A DNA stretch of 64,000 nucleotides from Nitrospinota bacterium (GCA_029881495.1 JAOUMJ010000002.1:128087-192086), one strand, 5' to 3'; shown: positions 9,042 to 20,270, numbered from the stretch's first letter. Notes: generated by a model not told the origin, from the sequence alone. Numbers and translations are program-made.

Positions 9042-9464
9042 ATGATAGAAGTCAACTGGACCTTTTTCCTGCAACTGGCGAATTTTCTCGTCCTTGTTTA
9101 TCTGCTGAACCGCTTCCTTTTCAAGCCGATCATGGAGAATGTGGAAAAGAGGGATGAAAAGCTCAAGGCGTTGAGTGAGGAAACGGCCATCCTGAATGAT
9201 AAAGCCGACAAGCTTCTTGAGGAGTATGAGAAAAGCCTAGAAGAGACCAAGAAATCGACACATGAGATGCTCCACAAGGCAAGGCAGGATGCAAATGCCG
9301 AGCAGGAAAAGATCATAGGCAAGGCAAGAGCGGAGTTTTCGGTCCAGGTGGGGAAGGCCAACGAGGATATTAAGAAGTACGCCCAAACCGCCAGCGAGGA
9401 ACTGAAAAAGGAAGCATCGGCCATTTCAAAAGTAATGATCTCAAAAATTGTAGGGGAAAATTAG
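9042..9464 (+). CDS. ATP synthase F0 subunit b'
   Basis: A 140-residue protein with an N-terminal membrane helix (NWTFFLQLANFLVLVYLLNR) followed by a long charged coiled coil (about 33-135), the standard F0 b-type stalk. It forms the peripheral stalk that holds the F1 head static. A second b-type gene follows directly. Such b'/b pairs are found in photosynthetic bacteria and several deep lineages, where they form a heterodimer. It is the first gene of the atp cluster in this window. Subunits a and c are not in front of it. Confidence 0.88.
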   Translation: MIEVNWTFFLQLANFLVLVYLLNRFLFKPIMENVEKRDEKLKALSEETAILNDKADKLLEEYEKSLEETKKSTHEMLHKARQDANAEQEKIIGKARAEFSVQVGKANEDIKKYAQTASEELKKEASAISKVMISKIVGEN

Positions 9465-9465
9465 G

Positions 9466-10026
9466 GTGAAGCGAGCCGCTGTTTTTCTTTGGGTCATGAT
9501 GCCCTCCATCGCCTCGGCTTCGGGTGGCCTGCATCATGCAGAAGAGTGGATACTGAAAAGGGATGGAGCCTGGATATTCAACTTTCTTATCCTGTTCGCC
9601 GGAATTTACTGGATCATGATCAAATTCATAGTCCCTGCGCTCAAGCAGAGGGCCGATGATATTGCCGATTCCATTACCGATCTGGAGAACGCCAAGAGCA
9701 AGGCGGAAGCAAGGCTTAAGGAGTTCGAAAAGAAGGCAAGCGATTTCGAGATGGAAAAGACAAGGATGAAAAGCGACGCGGCCCATCAGGGGGAGCGGAT
9801 TAAAAGGGATACTATCGACGAAGCCAAGGCCCAAAGCGAGAGAATTCTGAAAAAGGCGAAGGAAGAGATAAATTCCGAGATCGCCCGTGTGAAGCTTCGC
9901 CTGAAACACGAAACGGTCGAATTGGCGGTCAGTGTCGCCAGGGACGCGCTTTCAAAGAGCGTCAAGGAGAAAGACCATAAGAAAATAGTAAAAGAGTATC
10001 TCGCCGAGATCGAGGGGGGGAGATGA
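9466..10026 (+). CDS. atpF: ATP synthase F0 subunit b
   Basis: A 186-residue second b-type stalk subunit. A cleavable-looking N-terminal segment (AVFLWVMMPSIASASGG) precedes the true anchor helix (WIFNFLILFAGIYWIMIKF) and a long Lys/Glu-rich coiled coil. The extra N-terminal hydrophobic segment is seen in b subunits of Deltaproteobacteria-like and Nitrospirota-like genomes. The GTG start lies 1 base after the stop of the previous gene, and the stop overlaps the delta gene start by 4 bases. It pairs with the upstream b' subunit. Confidence 0.88.
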   Translation: MKRAAVFLWVMMPSIASASGGLHHAEEWILKRDGAWIFNFLILFAGIYWIMIKFIVPALKQRADDIADSITDLENAKSKAEARLKEFEKKASDFEMEKTRMKSDAAHQGERIKRDTIDEAKAQSERILKKAKEEINSEIARVKLRLKHETVELAVSVARDALSKSVKEKDHKKIVKEYLAEIEGGR

Positions 10027-10568
10027 AAGATAAAGGAACAGCCCGAAGGTACGCGTCGGCAATTCTTTCCTGCGCCGACAACGACAAGGAGATAAGGGGT
10101 TTTGGAAGCGAGTTGGCCCAGTTCTCGGACGCTTACAGAGAAAATTCCGACCTGAAGAAGATCCTGTTGCACCCAGGCATACAGATAGATTCAAAGAAAA
10201 ACGTATTGGCTGACATCTGCAAGAAGCTCAAATTCTCAAAAACAGTTGGTCAAGCTCTTATTGTAATACTTGAGAACGGGCGGATGAACCTGATAGTTCA
10301 GATATCCGAAATATACACTGAGATGTCCGCTGAAAAACTTGGCGAAGTGGCGGTGCATGTGTCATCGGCGCATCCCCTTTCAAGCGCGGAAAATGCCGAA
10401 GTGGAAAAACTGTTTTCTTCCATCACCGGCAAAAAGGCGAAGGTAGAAGTAAAGGTCGACGAATTGCTTATTGGGGGTATCGTCGCCCGTGTAGGTAGCA
10501 AGGTGTACGACGGCAGCGTCAGCAACCAGCTGAAGTTGATGGGAATTAAACTAAGACAGGAGGCTTAG
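10023..10568 (+). CDS. atpH: ATP synthase F1 subunit delta
   Basis: A 181-residue OSCP/delta protein of usual length. The N-terminal helical domain begins [15 protein letters not shown]. The C-terminal part contains [31 protein letters not shown], the family signature. It joins the b stalk to the top of the F1 head. It overlaps the b gene by 4 bases and is followed 4 bases later by atpA. Confidence 0.93.
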   Translation: MKDKGTARRYASAILSCADNDKEIRGFGSELAQFSDAYRENSDLKKILLHPGIQIDSKKNVLADICKKLKFSKTVGQALIVILENGRMNLIVQISEIYTEMSAEKLGEVAVHVSSAHPLSSAENAEVEKLFSSITGKKAKVEVKVDELLIGGIVARVGSKVYDGSVSNQLKLMGIKLRQEA

Positions 10569-10572
10569 AAAC

Positions 10573-12075
10573 GTGGCTATAAGTGCGCAGGAAATAAGTG
10601 GAATAATCAAGAAGCAGATCGAAGGCTTCGAAAAGGAAGTAGAGCTAAAAGAGGTAGGTACGGTCATATCCGTCGGTGACGGTGTTGCGAGGATCTACGG
10701 CATGGAAACCGCCATGGCCGGCGAGCTGGTCGAATTCTCGGGCGGCGTTACCGGAATGGTGATGAACCTTGAGGAAGATTCGGTAGGCGTTGTTCTTTTC
10801 GGCAATGACACCGGCGTTAAAGAAGGGGACGAGGTAAAAAGAACGGGCAGGGTTGCGGAAGTGCCGGTTGGCCCCGAGCTTTTGGGCCGCGTTGTGGATG
10901 CACTTGGCCGACCGATTGACGGCAAAGGGCCGATAAAGACTGACAAATTCGGGGCGGTTGAAAAGATAGCCCCTGGCGTTATCGAGAGGAAATCGGTGCA
11001 TGAGCCGCTTCAGACAGGAATTATGGCGATAGACTCCATGATCCCAGTCGGAAGAGGACAAAGGGAGCTGATAATCGGCGACCGTCAGACAGGAAAGACA
11101 GCTATTGCCATTGACACGATAATCAACCAGAAGGGTCTGGATGTTAAATGTATTTATGTCGGTATTGGTCAGAAAAGATCGACGATAGCCCAGGTGCATA
11201 AGAAGCTTGAGGAGTCGGGCGCGATGGAGTACACGACCATCGTTTCCGCTACAGCCTCCGAGCCGGCGCCGCTCCTTTACATAGCCCCTTTCGCGGGTTG
11301 CGCGATAGGCGAATGGTTCATGGAAAACGGCCAGCATGCGCTAATCATTTACGATGATCTTTCAAAGCAGGCTGCCGCTTATCGCCAGCTTTCACTCCTC
11401 CTGAGGAGACCGCCCGGACGCGAAGCGTACCCTGGAGACGTTTTCTATCTCCATTCGAGGCTCCTCGAAAGGGCGGCGAAACTGAACGATGCGAAAGGGG
11501 CAGGTTCGCTTACCGCGTTGCCGATCATCGAAACGCAGGCAGGCGACGTTTCAGCCTACATCCCGACAAACGTAATATCGATCACCGACGGGCAGATATA
11601 CCTTGAAACCGACCTCTTCTTCTCGGGCGTAAGACCTGCGGTTAACGTGGGCCTTTCTGTTTCGCGCGTAGGTGGTGCGGCTCAGATAAAAGCGATGAAA
11701 AAGGTCGCGGGTACACTCAGGATGAGCCTCGCGCAGTACCGTGAGCTTGCGGCATTTGCGCAGTTCGGCTCCGACCTCGATGCGGCGACACAGTCTCAGT
11801 TGAACAGGGGTGAACGTCTGGTGGAGATACTGAAACAGAAGCAGTATTCCCCGTATCCTGTTGAACGGCAGGTTGCTGTCATTTACGTGGCAAGCAAGGG
11901 GTTCCTCGACGATGTGGCAACGGATAAGATTCAGGAGTTTTCAGCAGGGTTTCTTGATTTCCTCGTGAACAGGTTCAAAACAGTGCTCGACGATATTCGC
12001 GAGAAGAAGGAAATTTCTCCTGATTCCGAAGCGAGTCTCAAAAAGGCCGTCGAGGAGTTTAAATCCAGGTTTTAA
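10573..12075 (+). CDS. atpA: ATP synthase F1 subunit alpha
   Basis: A 500-residue alpha subunit of standard length, starting at GTG 10573 ([20 protein letters not shown]). It has the P-loop GDRQTGKTA, the alpha-type sequence [20 protein letters not shown] and the conserved [23 protein letters not shown]. It carries the non-catalytic nucleotide sites of the F1 hexamer. The gene lies inside the atp operon between delta and gamma, with 3-4 base gaps. Confidence 0.97.
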   Translation: MAISAQEISGIIKKQIEGFEKEVELKEVGTVISVGDGVARIYGMETAMAGELVEFSGGVTGMVMNLEEDSVGVVLFGNDTGVKEGDEVKRTGRVAEVPVGPELLGRVVDALGRPIDGKGPIKTDKFGAVEKIAPGVIERKSVHEPLQTGIMAIDSMIPVGRGQRELIIGDRQTGKTAIAIDTIINQKGLDVKCIYVGIGQKRSTIAQVHKKLEESGAMEYTTIVSATASEPAPLLYIAPFAGCAIGEWFMENGQHALIIYDDLSKQAAAYRQLSLLLRRPPGREAYPGDVFYLHSRLLERAAKLNDAKGAGSLTALPIIETQAGDVSAYIPTNVISITDGQIYLETDLFFSGVRPAVNVGLSVSRVGGAAQIKAMKKVAGTLRMSLAQYRELAAFAQFGSDLDAATQSQLNRGERLVEILKQKQYSPYPVERQVAVIYVASKGFLDDVATDKIQEFSAGFLDFLVNRFKTVLDDIREKKEISPDSEASLKKAVEEFKSRF

Positions 12076-12078
12076 ACT

Positions 12079-12969
12079 ATGCCAAATTTAAAAGACCTTA
12101 AACGAAGAATCAAATCTGTCAAGAATACCCGGCAGATAACAAAGGCGATGAAGCTTGTTGCCGCCGCGAAGATGCGGAAGGCACAGGAGAACGTTATCGC
12201 CTCGCGCCCGTATCATGACAAGATGTTCCAGGTTCTGCACTCCCTGGCCGACCGTTCGCAGGAATCATCACATCCTCTGATGGAGGAGAGGGAGGAGAAG
12301 AACATTCTTGTTCTCCTTATATCGTCGGATAAAGGGCTGTGCGGAGGTTTCAATACCAATCTCATCAAAAGGACGGAACAGCTGGTGCATGACAACGAAG
12401 GGAAGGGTATTTACCTGAATGTCGCCGGCAAGAAGGGGCGGGACTACTTCGCTACCAGGAACATTATCAAGAATAAGGACTATCCCGATTATTTCAGGCA
12501 TATAGGCTATGAATTTGCGGCGGAGATAGCAGCCGACGCTATTGAGATATTTCTTAGCGGAAAGGTGGACAGGGTTTACCTTGTCTACAACAAGTTCGTA
12601 TCGGTGGCAACCCAGAAGGTGATCATATCCCCGATACTTCCCCTTTCAGCAGACAGGCGAAGACGAAAGCGCCCGGACCTGAAAATAGAGGATGAAGAGT
12701 ACAAGCTGGTAGATTACGTTTACGAGCCGTCCGTCGGGGAGATACTTACCGACATAATCAAGAAATATGTCGAAGTAGAGGTCTACCAGGCGTTGCTGGA
12801 ATCATGGGCGAGCGAGAACGGCGCCAGGATGGCGGCGATGGATAACGCTACTCGCAACGCAGGAGAGATGATCTCCAAACTTACACTGAAGTACAACCGC
12901 GCAAGGCAGGCGGCGATTACCACGGAAATAATAGAAATTGTATCAGGAGCTGATGCCCTGGAAGGGTAG
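12079..12969 (+). CDS. atpG: ATP synthase F1 subunit gamma
   Basis: A 296-residue gamma subunit, the central rotor shaft. The N-terminus LKDLKRRIKSVKNTRQITKAMKLVAAAKMRK and the C-terminus ASENGARMAAMDNATRNAGEMI are the conserved coiled-coil ends. The core shows SSDKGLCGGFNTNLIKR. It lies 3 bases after atpA and 12 bases before atpD. Confidence 0.96.
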   Translation: MPNLKDLKRRIKSVKNTRQITKAMKLVAAAKMRKAQENVIASRPYHDKMFQVLHSLADRSQESSHPLMEEREEKNILVLLISSDKGLCGGFNTNLIKRTEQLVHDNEGKGIYLNVAGKKGRDYFATRNIIKNKDYPDYFRHIGYEFAAEIAADAIEIFLSGKVDRVYLVYNKFVSVATQKVIISPILPLSADRRRRKRPDLKIEDEEYKLVDYVYEPSVGEILTDIIKKYVEVEVYQALLESWASENGARMAAMDNATRNAGEMISKLTLKYNRARQAAITTEIIEIVSGADALEG

Positions 12970-12981
12970 ATGGAGGAGTAA

Positions 12982-14382
<1,401 letters not shown>

Positions 14383-14393
14383 ACGGAGAAATT

Positions 14394-14813
14394 ATGGAAG
14401 CGGAAAAGTTCCAGCTCGTTGTAGTCACACCGGCGAGCAAACCTGCGGATGTCGAGGTTACTTTCGTGTCCGCCCCCGGAAGCGAGGGGGAGTTTGGGGT
14501 GTTAAAAGGGCATACGGAGTTCCTTACGACCTTGAAACCCGGCGTGATCAGGTATGAAACCGAGGATGGTGAATTTTTCCTTTCGGTGAGCTGGGGTTAC
14601 GCCGAGGTAAAGGGCGAGTCAGTCACGATACTTGCAGAAACCTCTGAGCGTGCGGAAGACATAGATATGGACCGCGCTAAAAAGGATTTGGAACATTGGC
14701 AGAAGGAGCTTTCCGCGCTTTCTCCCGATGATGAGAATTACCAGAAATACCAGTTGAAATTGGAGCGCGCTCAGGCAAGATTGGATACAGTAAACCAGCT
14801 ACAGAGCAAGTAA
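14394..14813 (+). CDS. atpC: ATP synthase F1 subunit epsilon
   Basis: A 139-residue epsilon subunit. The N-terminal beta-sandwich contains FVSAPGSEGEFGVLKGHTEFLTTLKPGVI, a family signature. The C-terminal helical hairpin (about 88-138) can extend to inhibit ATP hydrolysis. It is the last atp gene in this cluster. A gene for an Omp85-family protein follows 25 bases later and may be read from the same message. Confidence 0.93.
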   Translation: MEAEKFQLVVVTPASKPADVEVTFVSAPGSEGEFGVLKGHTEFLTTLKPGVIRYETEDGEFFLSVSWGYAEVKGESVTILAETSERAEDIDMDRAKKDLEHWQKELSALSPDDENYQKYQLKLERAQARLDTVNQLQSK

Positions 14814-14838
14814 AGCATTTACCGGGGGAGGTATCACC

Positions 14839-16398
14839 GTTAAAAGGGTACTGGTTTGGCTTACTACAGTCGCTCTAATCCTCTGTTCCGGATCGGCCCA
14901 CTCGCAGGAAAACCCTGCGCCGCCGGAGGATTTCCCCGATTACATTATTCGCGAGATTATTTTCAAAAGAGATAACGTATTCGATCTCAATGATCCGAAT
15001 GAGAGCGGTTGGCTCGGTCGAGGCGGTAACGCATTTCACATAGTTACCAGGGAAAATGTTCTTCGTAGCGAGATACTTTTCAAAGAAGGGGACACCTATA
15101 ACAGGCTTCTAAAGGAAGAATCTGCCCGTATTCTGAGGAAACATGATTTCCTTACGGATGTAAGGATAATCACCATTCCCGATCACGCAAAAAAGACGGT
15201 CGATATATATATCCATACGCGGGATCAGTGGTCCTTTATTGCTGGAGGGACATATGGCGGAACTTCCGAAAACCAGGAGTTTGGATTGGATATCGGCGAA
15301 AAGAATCTGTTCGGCCGAGGCCAGACACTGAATTACTCGATACGTCGCTCAAATGAAGGTTATAGCCATACCATAGGCTTCACGGATTCTACCGTGATGA
15401 ATACCAGGTATAACTTCGGGTTGGCGCATAATATTTTTCAGGATGAACTACAGTATGAGGCGAAATTTGAAAAACCTTTTTACTCCATCTCTACCAAAAA
15501 AGCCCACGGAATAAAATATTTCTTCAAGGATCACAGCGAGCCGAGATTCGATTTCAGGAATTACCGCCTGGAAGCATTTTACGGGCAGAGCGTGGAACTT
15601 CGAGGAGATGATATTTTGAGGGCGCAACTGATACTCTCTCTCGGTGAACAGGTGGTGAAAAGGGATGACAGGAGGATCGTTACCAACCGCGACAACAAGG
15701 CTGTCGCCGCCATAGATTTTCACCTGGATCCTTTCAATTATGAAAAAACCACCTACCTTGAAAAATACAGGGAGGTAGAGGATGTACGAATTGGTCCTTT
15801 GATAGAGCTAAAACTTGGCAAAAGATTTGAAACGCTAGGCTCCACATCCCCGGAGGCCGCAGGAGAGATATCGATCGAGAAAAATTTCAAGCTGAACAGG
15901 CGCGATTTTTTCACCTCAACATTTATTTCAAGGTGGTTCGACAGGGAATTCAACCAGGAATATTATGAGCTCGACCTGAAATATTATTGGCGTGACTTTA
16001 AATACCAGTCGATAGTTTTTCATTTGTCCACCGCAAGACTGGAGAGTGATACCAACAGTTTTCAGATAGGGGGAACCACGGGGCTTCGGGGATTCAAAAA
16101 GGATCAGTTTGAAGGCAAGGAAAAACTGATCATAAACATTGAAGACCGGATATTTACATACAAATCATTTTATTACGGGATATTCGAACCTGGATTTGTT
16201 CTGTTCATGGACTTGGGGAATACCTGGGATAAGGGGAAAGGGGACAAGTTCGATTACCTCTACCGCTCGGTTGGAGCCGGTTTCAGGCTAGCACTTTTGA
16301 AAGCGCCCGGTATCAGCTTGATACGGGTCGATTTTGGCATACCGCTTGGTTCCGATAATTCGCCGATAATAACAGTCGGCGTGGACGGCTTTTTCTGA
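14839..16398 (+). CDS. Omp85/BamA-family outer-membrane barrel protein with POTRA-like N-terminus
   Basis: About 519 residues. The product begins xKRVLVWLTTVALILCSGSA (a Sec signal peptide), then one POTRA-like module (LRSEILFKEGDTYNRLLKEESARILRKHDFLTDVRIIT) and a C-terminal barrel with FQIGGTTGLRGFKKDQFEGK, a Gly-Leu-Arg-Gly-Phe motif that is the Omp85 L6 signature. No ATG, GTG or TTG precedes the signal peptide in frame. The GGGGGAGG at 14824-14831 points to GTT 14839 as the start codon. The first usual start is TTG 15286, which would delete the signal peptide and POTRA. With one POTRA it is shorter than BamA, so it may be a TamA-like or lineage-specific surface protein exporter. Confidence 0.75.
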   Translation, partial: VKRVLVWLTTVALILCSGSAHSQENPAPPEDFPDYIIREIIFKRDNVFDLNDPNESGWLGRGGNAFHIVTRENVLRSEILFKEGDTYNRLLKEESARILRKHDFLTDVRIITIPDHAKKTVDIYIHTRDQWSFIAGGTYGGTSENQEFGLDIGEKNLFGRGQTLNYSIRRSNEGYSHTIGFTDSTVMNTRYNFGLAHNIFQDELQYEAKFEKPFYSISTKKAHGIKYFFKDHSEPRFDFRNYRLEAFYGQSVELRGDDILRAQLILSLGEQVVKRDDRRIVTNRDNKAVAAIDFHLDPFNYEKTTYLEKYREVEDVRIGPLIELKLGKRFETLGSTSPEAAGEISIEKNFKLNRRDFFTSTFISRWFDREFNQEYYELDLKYYWRDFKYQSIVFHLSTARLESDTNSFQIGGTTGLRGFKKDQFEGKEKLIINIEDRIFTYKSFYYGIFEPGFVLFMDLGNTWDKGKGDKFDYLYRSVGAGFRLALLKAPGISLIRVDFGIPLGSDNSPIITVGVDGFF

Positions 16399-16425
16399 TA
16401 CGGGAAAAGCGCAGTGTACGCGCTA

Positions 16426-18333
16426 TTAATGGTGAAGAGTGGAGGAGTCGCCAGTCGAAGTTGACGGTGACTCAGAGAGGGAATCCCTCATGAGATTGTA
16501 TGCCTGATCAGGTTTTTCCATGCATATGGCAAGTATTTGATCGGCCAGCCTTGAAATTTCAAACCTCCTTTTATGTCTGCTTTTAAGCACGGAAATTTTG
16601 GGATGCGTGGTGTTCTCAAGTTTTTCCGAAGATGTCATAAGCTCCTCGTGAAGTTTTTCACCAGGCCGAAGTCCCGTATATGTAATGCTTATTTCCTTTC
16701 CTGGGGTGAAGCCGGCGAGTTTTATCACATCTTCCGCGAGGTCCGCTATCCTTACCGGTTTGCCCATATCGAGGATCATTGTATCGCCATCCTCGCCTAT
16801 GAGCGTGGATTGTAGGATTAGGAGCACAGCCTCCGGTATTGTCATGAAGTAGCGGGTGATATCCCGGTGCGTAACTTTCACAGGCCCACCGTTCTTTATC
16901 TGATTTTTAAAGATCGGAATTACGCTCCCATTACTCCCAAGCACGTTGCCGAATCTGACCGAGAGAAACTTCGTATCGCTTTTTTCAGAGAGGTATGTCG
17001 TATATATCTCTCCGAGTCTTTTTGTCCATCCCATCACATTGGCAGGATTCACGGCCTTGTCGGTAGAGATGAATACAAAAGCTTCCGCCGAGTTATCGTG
17101 GGCCATATCCCCTACGTTCTTGATGCCGGCGACATTGTTATGAATAACTTCGTCCACGTTCATTTCCATAAGCGGTACATGTTTCAGCGCCGCCGCGTGG
17201 TAAACCATGTGAGGTTTGTGCTTTGCGAATATTTTTTCAACCTTTGTCCTGTCGGTAACATCCGAGCAGTAAAAGGTGGCTGGAATGTTCGGTGCTAGCT
17301 CCTTCAGTTCCTGTTGCAGGTAGAAGAGCGGTGTTTCCCCGATGTCCACGCAGATGAGTTCGGATGGTTTGAACTCGATTACCTGTTTGCAAAGCTGGCT
17401 TCCTATGGACCCTGCCGCGCCGGTAACGAGCACCCTCTTGCCGATAAACATCCCCTCGATCATCGTATAGTCTATCTTTACAGGCTCTCTTCCAAGGAGA
17501 TCATCGATTGAAATATCCTTTAGCTGTGAAACGCCGACATTTTGATGAAGCACATCAAGATAGTTCGGGATAGTCCTGCACTGTACGCCGAGTCTCTGGC
17601 AGGTCATGTATGCTTTCGTTAGAGAGTCCTTGTCGGGATTGGAGGCTATCATCAGTTCGTCTATATGGAACCGGCTAATTAGCGCCTCAAGGTCGTCAAG
17701 GTTTCCAAGGTGGTGTACATCGTGAATTATGATGCCATTGTAGTTGGGGTCGTTATCAATGAGGCCGACTATATGGAATGGGTTTCCGGACTGGGAAGAG
17801 AGTATGGAACGTACCAGCATCTCACCCCTCACGTCAGCGCCGTAGATCAATACCCGTTTTGAATTCTTTGAGTATTTCGTTTTCCAGAGGCGATTTCCGA
17901 ACATTCCGGCGAATACGCTGTGAAGCAGCTGTTTGGAATAAAAGATCCTTATCAGGATCCTGAATGCGCCTACAAAGGAGATGGCAAGGAAAGTATCAAT
18001 CAGGAGCACCGCGCGCGAAATCGATTGGCCAGGGTAGAGGAAAGCAAATCCGCCTACGATGAGCAGGAGCGAGAGTAACGATGCCCTTATGATCTTCGCC
18101 ATGTCGATGATGCCTGTATATCTCCATGGGCCGGTATGCAAACCGACCGATGCGAAAACGAGTATCTTTATCAGGATTATCGGAATTATGGTCGATCGAT
18201 AGATTGAAATCGCAAACGGGTTCATCCCTTCGAAACGGAGTAGATATGCGCAGGTGTATGAAGAGAAAAGGAGTATAAGATCGCCAAGGAGAATAATGAC
18301 CCTGTTTAGAGTAAAGATGTTTGCGAATTTCAT
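16426..18333 (-). CDS. FlaA1/CapD/WbpM-type nucleotide-sugar 4,6-dehydratase, membrane-anchored
   Basis: A 635-residue protein. Four N-terminal membrane helices (about 10-125) are followed by a CoA-binding-like Rossmann domain (RVLIYGADVRGEMLVRSIL, about 165-285) and a C-terminal SDR domain with TGAAGSIGSQLCKQVI and AALKHVPLMEMNVDEV. The characteristic FISTDKAVNPANVMGWTKR is the modified active site of UDP-GlcNAc 4,6-dehydratases of this long class. It feeds deoxy-sugars to surface polysaccharide or O-antigen synthesis. It converges on the Omp85 gene with only 27 bases between them, which hold a 5-bp GC hairpin (16408-16424). Confidence 0.85.
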   Translation of the reverse strand: MKFANIFTLNRVIILLGDLILLFSSYTCAYLLRFEGMNPFAISIYRSTIIPIILIKILVFASVGLHTGPWRYTGIIDMAKIIRASLLSLLLIVGGFAFLYPGQSISRAVLLIDTFLAISFVGAFRILIRIFYSKQLLHSVFAGMFGNRLWKTKYSKNSKRVLIYGADVRGEMLVRSILSSQSGNPFHIVGLIDNDPNYNGIIIHDVHHLGNLDDLEALISRFHIDELMIASNPDKDSLTKAYMTCQRLGVQCRTIPNYLDVLHQNVGVSQLKDISIDDLLGREPVKIDYTMIEGMFIGKRVLVTGAAGSIGSQLCKQVIEFKPSELICVDIGETPLFYLQQELKELAPNIPATFYCSDVTDRTKVEKIFAKHKPHMVYHAAALKHVPLMEMNVDEVIHNNVAGIKNVGDMAHDNSAEAFVFISTDKAVNPANVMGWTKRLGEIYTTYLSEKSDTKFLSVRFGNVLGSNGSVIPIFKNQIKNGGPVKVTHRDITRYFMTIPEAVLLILQSTLIGEDGDTMILDMGKPVRIADLAEDVIKLAGFTPGKEISITYTGLRPGEKLHEELMTSSEKLENTTHPKISVLKSRHKRRFEISRLADQILAICMEKPDQAYNLMRDSLSESPSTSTGDSSTLHH

Positions 18334-18479
18334 ATGTCCGATATTATATAGCAGTATATCTTTCTATGCATCGGGCAAAAATGACGGGCATGAGGCTGGA
18401 AAATCGATGGCCGACAAATATCCGGGCAAGGATGGACGACCATTATTTAGTGAACTTGGATGCTAAAAGGTTTTGATGC

Positions 18480-18887
18480 TCAAGAAACCTTGGTGCCGCA
18501 ACTGCTGCAGAATTTCGCCGATGTCTCAAGTTTATTCCCGCAGGCGGAGCAGAATTTTTTCACGGCTGATTCAGATTTCATAGCGGTGACCTTTGCCCCT
18601 TCTGATTCGGAAGCCTTTTTGTATGAATCTATCTCCTTCATCAGTTTTATCGCGTCGGCTTCGTATCTGTTTTTCAGCTGTAAATAATCCTCTTCATCTA
18701 TTTTTCCGGTCTCGAATTCAAATTCAAGGTCCTTTATGGTCAGAAGAGATGTATCTTTGCGATAAAGGAGCTTATGGTATTCATCCCCCTCAAGTATCCC
18801 TGTATAGAGTGCAGATTCCGGCCTGTAAATAGGATATCCAAGGTAAGCGATAAGCGCGACAAGTATCAATAATTCAATAGCTAGCAT
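18480..18887 (-). CDS. CcmI-like/zinc-ribbon membrane protein
   Basis: A 135-residue protein: one N-terminal helix (about 3-20), a region with LLTIKDLEFEFETGKIDEEDYLQLKNRYEADA that resembles the N-terminal part of CcmI (cytochrome c maturation chaperone anchor), and a C-terminal zinc ribbon FCSACGNKLETSAKFCSSCG. It overlaps the ccmH-like stop by one base, so the two are coupled. In the Ccm pathway CcmI and CcmH present apocytochromes for heme attachment. The zinc ribbon replaces the usual TPR half, which is uncommon. The CcmI relation is moderately sure. Confidence 0.6.
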   Translation of the reverse strand: MLAIELLILVALIAYLGYPIYRPESALYTGILEGDEYHKLLYRKDTSLLTIKDLEFEFETGKIDEEDYLQLKNRYEADAIKLMKEIDSYKKASESEGAKVTAMKSESAVKKFCSACGNKLETSAKFCSSCGTKVS

Positions 18888-19378
18888 TATGTGTCCAAAT
18901 TCCTTAATTCTTCTTTCAGTTTATCTGCATAGGGGTCGTTCACATCTTTTCCCCCCGCAATAGCGATAGAACTCTTGGATGTTATCCTCTTTGTCCATGT
19001 TTTCAAAACTAAAACTATCAGGAGGCCTACCACGAGAATGGCGAGAAACGGGGTAATCCACGCAAAGATATTGAAACCCTTGAAAGAGGGGCTGGCCATT
19101 ATCGCCTCACCCTTCAGAGAAACGAGTTTGGCAATAACCTCCTCGCGGCTTAGGCCGGAAACGACTGATTCACGAACCTCCTGCCGTACCGGAATGGCGA
19201 AACCGCAGTTTTCGTGGGGGCAGGTCTTTATGGTGGTTCCGCACCCGCAGAGACACGACATATTTGAGCATAGATCCTGAAAGAGAGCTTCGTTCTCAGC
19301 AGCAGTTCTTGGTATTTCAGTTACGCCCCAGGCGGAGGTTGATAGCAGTGCCACAAGTAATAATGCCAATTTATTCAT
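18887..19378 (-). CDS. ccmH: CcmH/CycL-like cytochrome c maturation protein
   Basis: A 163-residue protein with a signal peptide (residues 1-18), a periplasmic CcmH domain and a C-terminal membrane helix (about 105-130). The redox site region reads LCSNMSCLCGCGTTIKTC, a Cys-rich variant of the usual LRCxxCQ motif, followed by REEVIAKLVSLKGEAIMASP, which matches the helix-forming end of the CcmH domain. It would keep apocytochrome CXXCH thiols reduced. This fits the twelve CXXCH motifs found later in the window. The other ccm genes are not here. Confidence 0.75.
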   Translation of the reverse strand: MNKLALLLVALLSTSAWGVTEIPRTAAENEALFQDLCSNMSCLCGCGTTIKTCPHENCGFAIPVRQEVRESVVSGLSREEVIAKLVSLKGEAIMASPSFKGFNIFAWITPFLAILVVGLLIVLVLKTWTKRITSKSSIAIAGGKDVNDPYADKLKEELRNLDT

Positions 19379-19474
19379 CGGGGTAGTTTAGCATACGTAA
19401 CCGCCGGTAAAACTCTTTTTTCAGCAATATTGAACGGTTTATTACATTTTACTAAAACCCTGGGGGACTATTTA

Positions 19475-19503
19475 TTGACCCCGGCGACGGCAGGGCTTAA
19501 TAT
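19475..19503 (+). promoter_or_regulatory. Sigma-70-type promoter upstream of the DUF420/USP/radical SAM genes
   Basis: TTGACC at 19475-19480, a 17-base spacer and TAATAT at 19498-19503: both hexamers match four or five consensus positions at ideal spacing. The predicted start near 19510 gives a leader of about 40 bases. That leader holds a small CCCGT-ATA-ACGGG hairpin (about 19520-19532). Confidence 0.6.
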
Positions 19504-19550
19504 ATCCCCCTGACTTTTACCCGTATAACGGGATTTTTGGGAGAGACATT

Positions 19551-20246
19551 GTGAATTATTTTGACCGACTAGGGTTTATATCATCCCGCTCTACAATGGG
19601 ATCTGATATCAGCCTTGTTTTGGCGGTTGTTTTTACATCCATGTTCATTTATGCGGGCTACCTGGCGAGGCAGGGGGACGGCATGGTGCATAGAAGGGTG
19701 ATATTCGGCTCGATGACCGCGATGTTCGGCTATTTTATTTATTACTATAAAATCAGGCGGCTCGGGTATGTCAGCTTTTCGGATCAGCTTGGGATGAGCG
19801 GTGAAAATTCGCTAAGGTCGGCATTATTCAAACCGGTCTTATTGCTCCACTTTACGATTGTCTCCCTTTCCACCTTTGCCTCTTTTTACACGGTAATTTC
19901 CGGCATCAGAGGCGCTGTGTCAAGAGGTGGCAAACTCATACTGGAAAAAACAAGGTTACCGCTGTCGAGACCGCTCTGGATAGCGGGGCTCGTTTGGCTC
20001 GGCTTGTTGTTGTGGTGGGTCTTTTACTGGTGGGGAGGGGTTCACCGCGGCGACCTCGGCCTCACCTACAAGTTGATGTTCGTAATGCTTGGATATGCCA
20101 TCCCTGCCGCAATAGCCTTGACGATTCATAAAGTATTTCCATTTGCCGAGGAGAGACACAGGTTCATGGGGAGGCTAACCGTGGGACTTTTCATCACGCT
20201 GCTCTTCACCAGTATTGCGACCTATTCGCTCCTTTATGTATTTTGA
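19551..20246 (+). CDS. DUF420-like multi-pass membrane protein
   Basis: A 231-residue protein starting at GTG 19551 with five or six hydrophobic segments. VLLLHFTIVSLSTFASFYTVISG and the pattern of conserved His (LLHFTI, VHRRV, TIHKVF) resemble the DUF420/CtaM family, membrane proteins involved in heme A or oxidase maturation in other bacteria. It is the first gene of an operon with a USP and a radical SAM gene, behind a good promoter. The family call is moderate. A link to heme or quinol chemistry is inference from the neighbours. Confidence 0.55.
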   Translation: MNYFDRLGFISSRSTMGSDISLVLAVVFTSMFIYAGYLARQGDGMVHRRVIFGSMTAMFGYFIYYYKIRRLGYVSFSDQLGMSGENSLRSALFKPVLLLHFTIVSLSTFASFYTVISGIRGAVSRGGKLILEKTRLPLSRPLWIAGLVWLGLLLWWVFYWWGGVHRGDLGLTYKLMFVMLGYAIPAAIALTIHKVFPFAEERHRFMGRLTVGLFITLLFTSIATYSLLYVF

Positions 20247-20270
20247 CATGTTTTTTTGAGAGGGTTTTAA

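Noticed and set aside
10645-11337. 230-codon reverse-strand open frame across atpA
   Set aside because: It lies fully inside the conserved atpA gene, has no ribosome site and no recognisable domains; it reflects codon bias of atpA.
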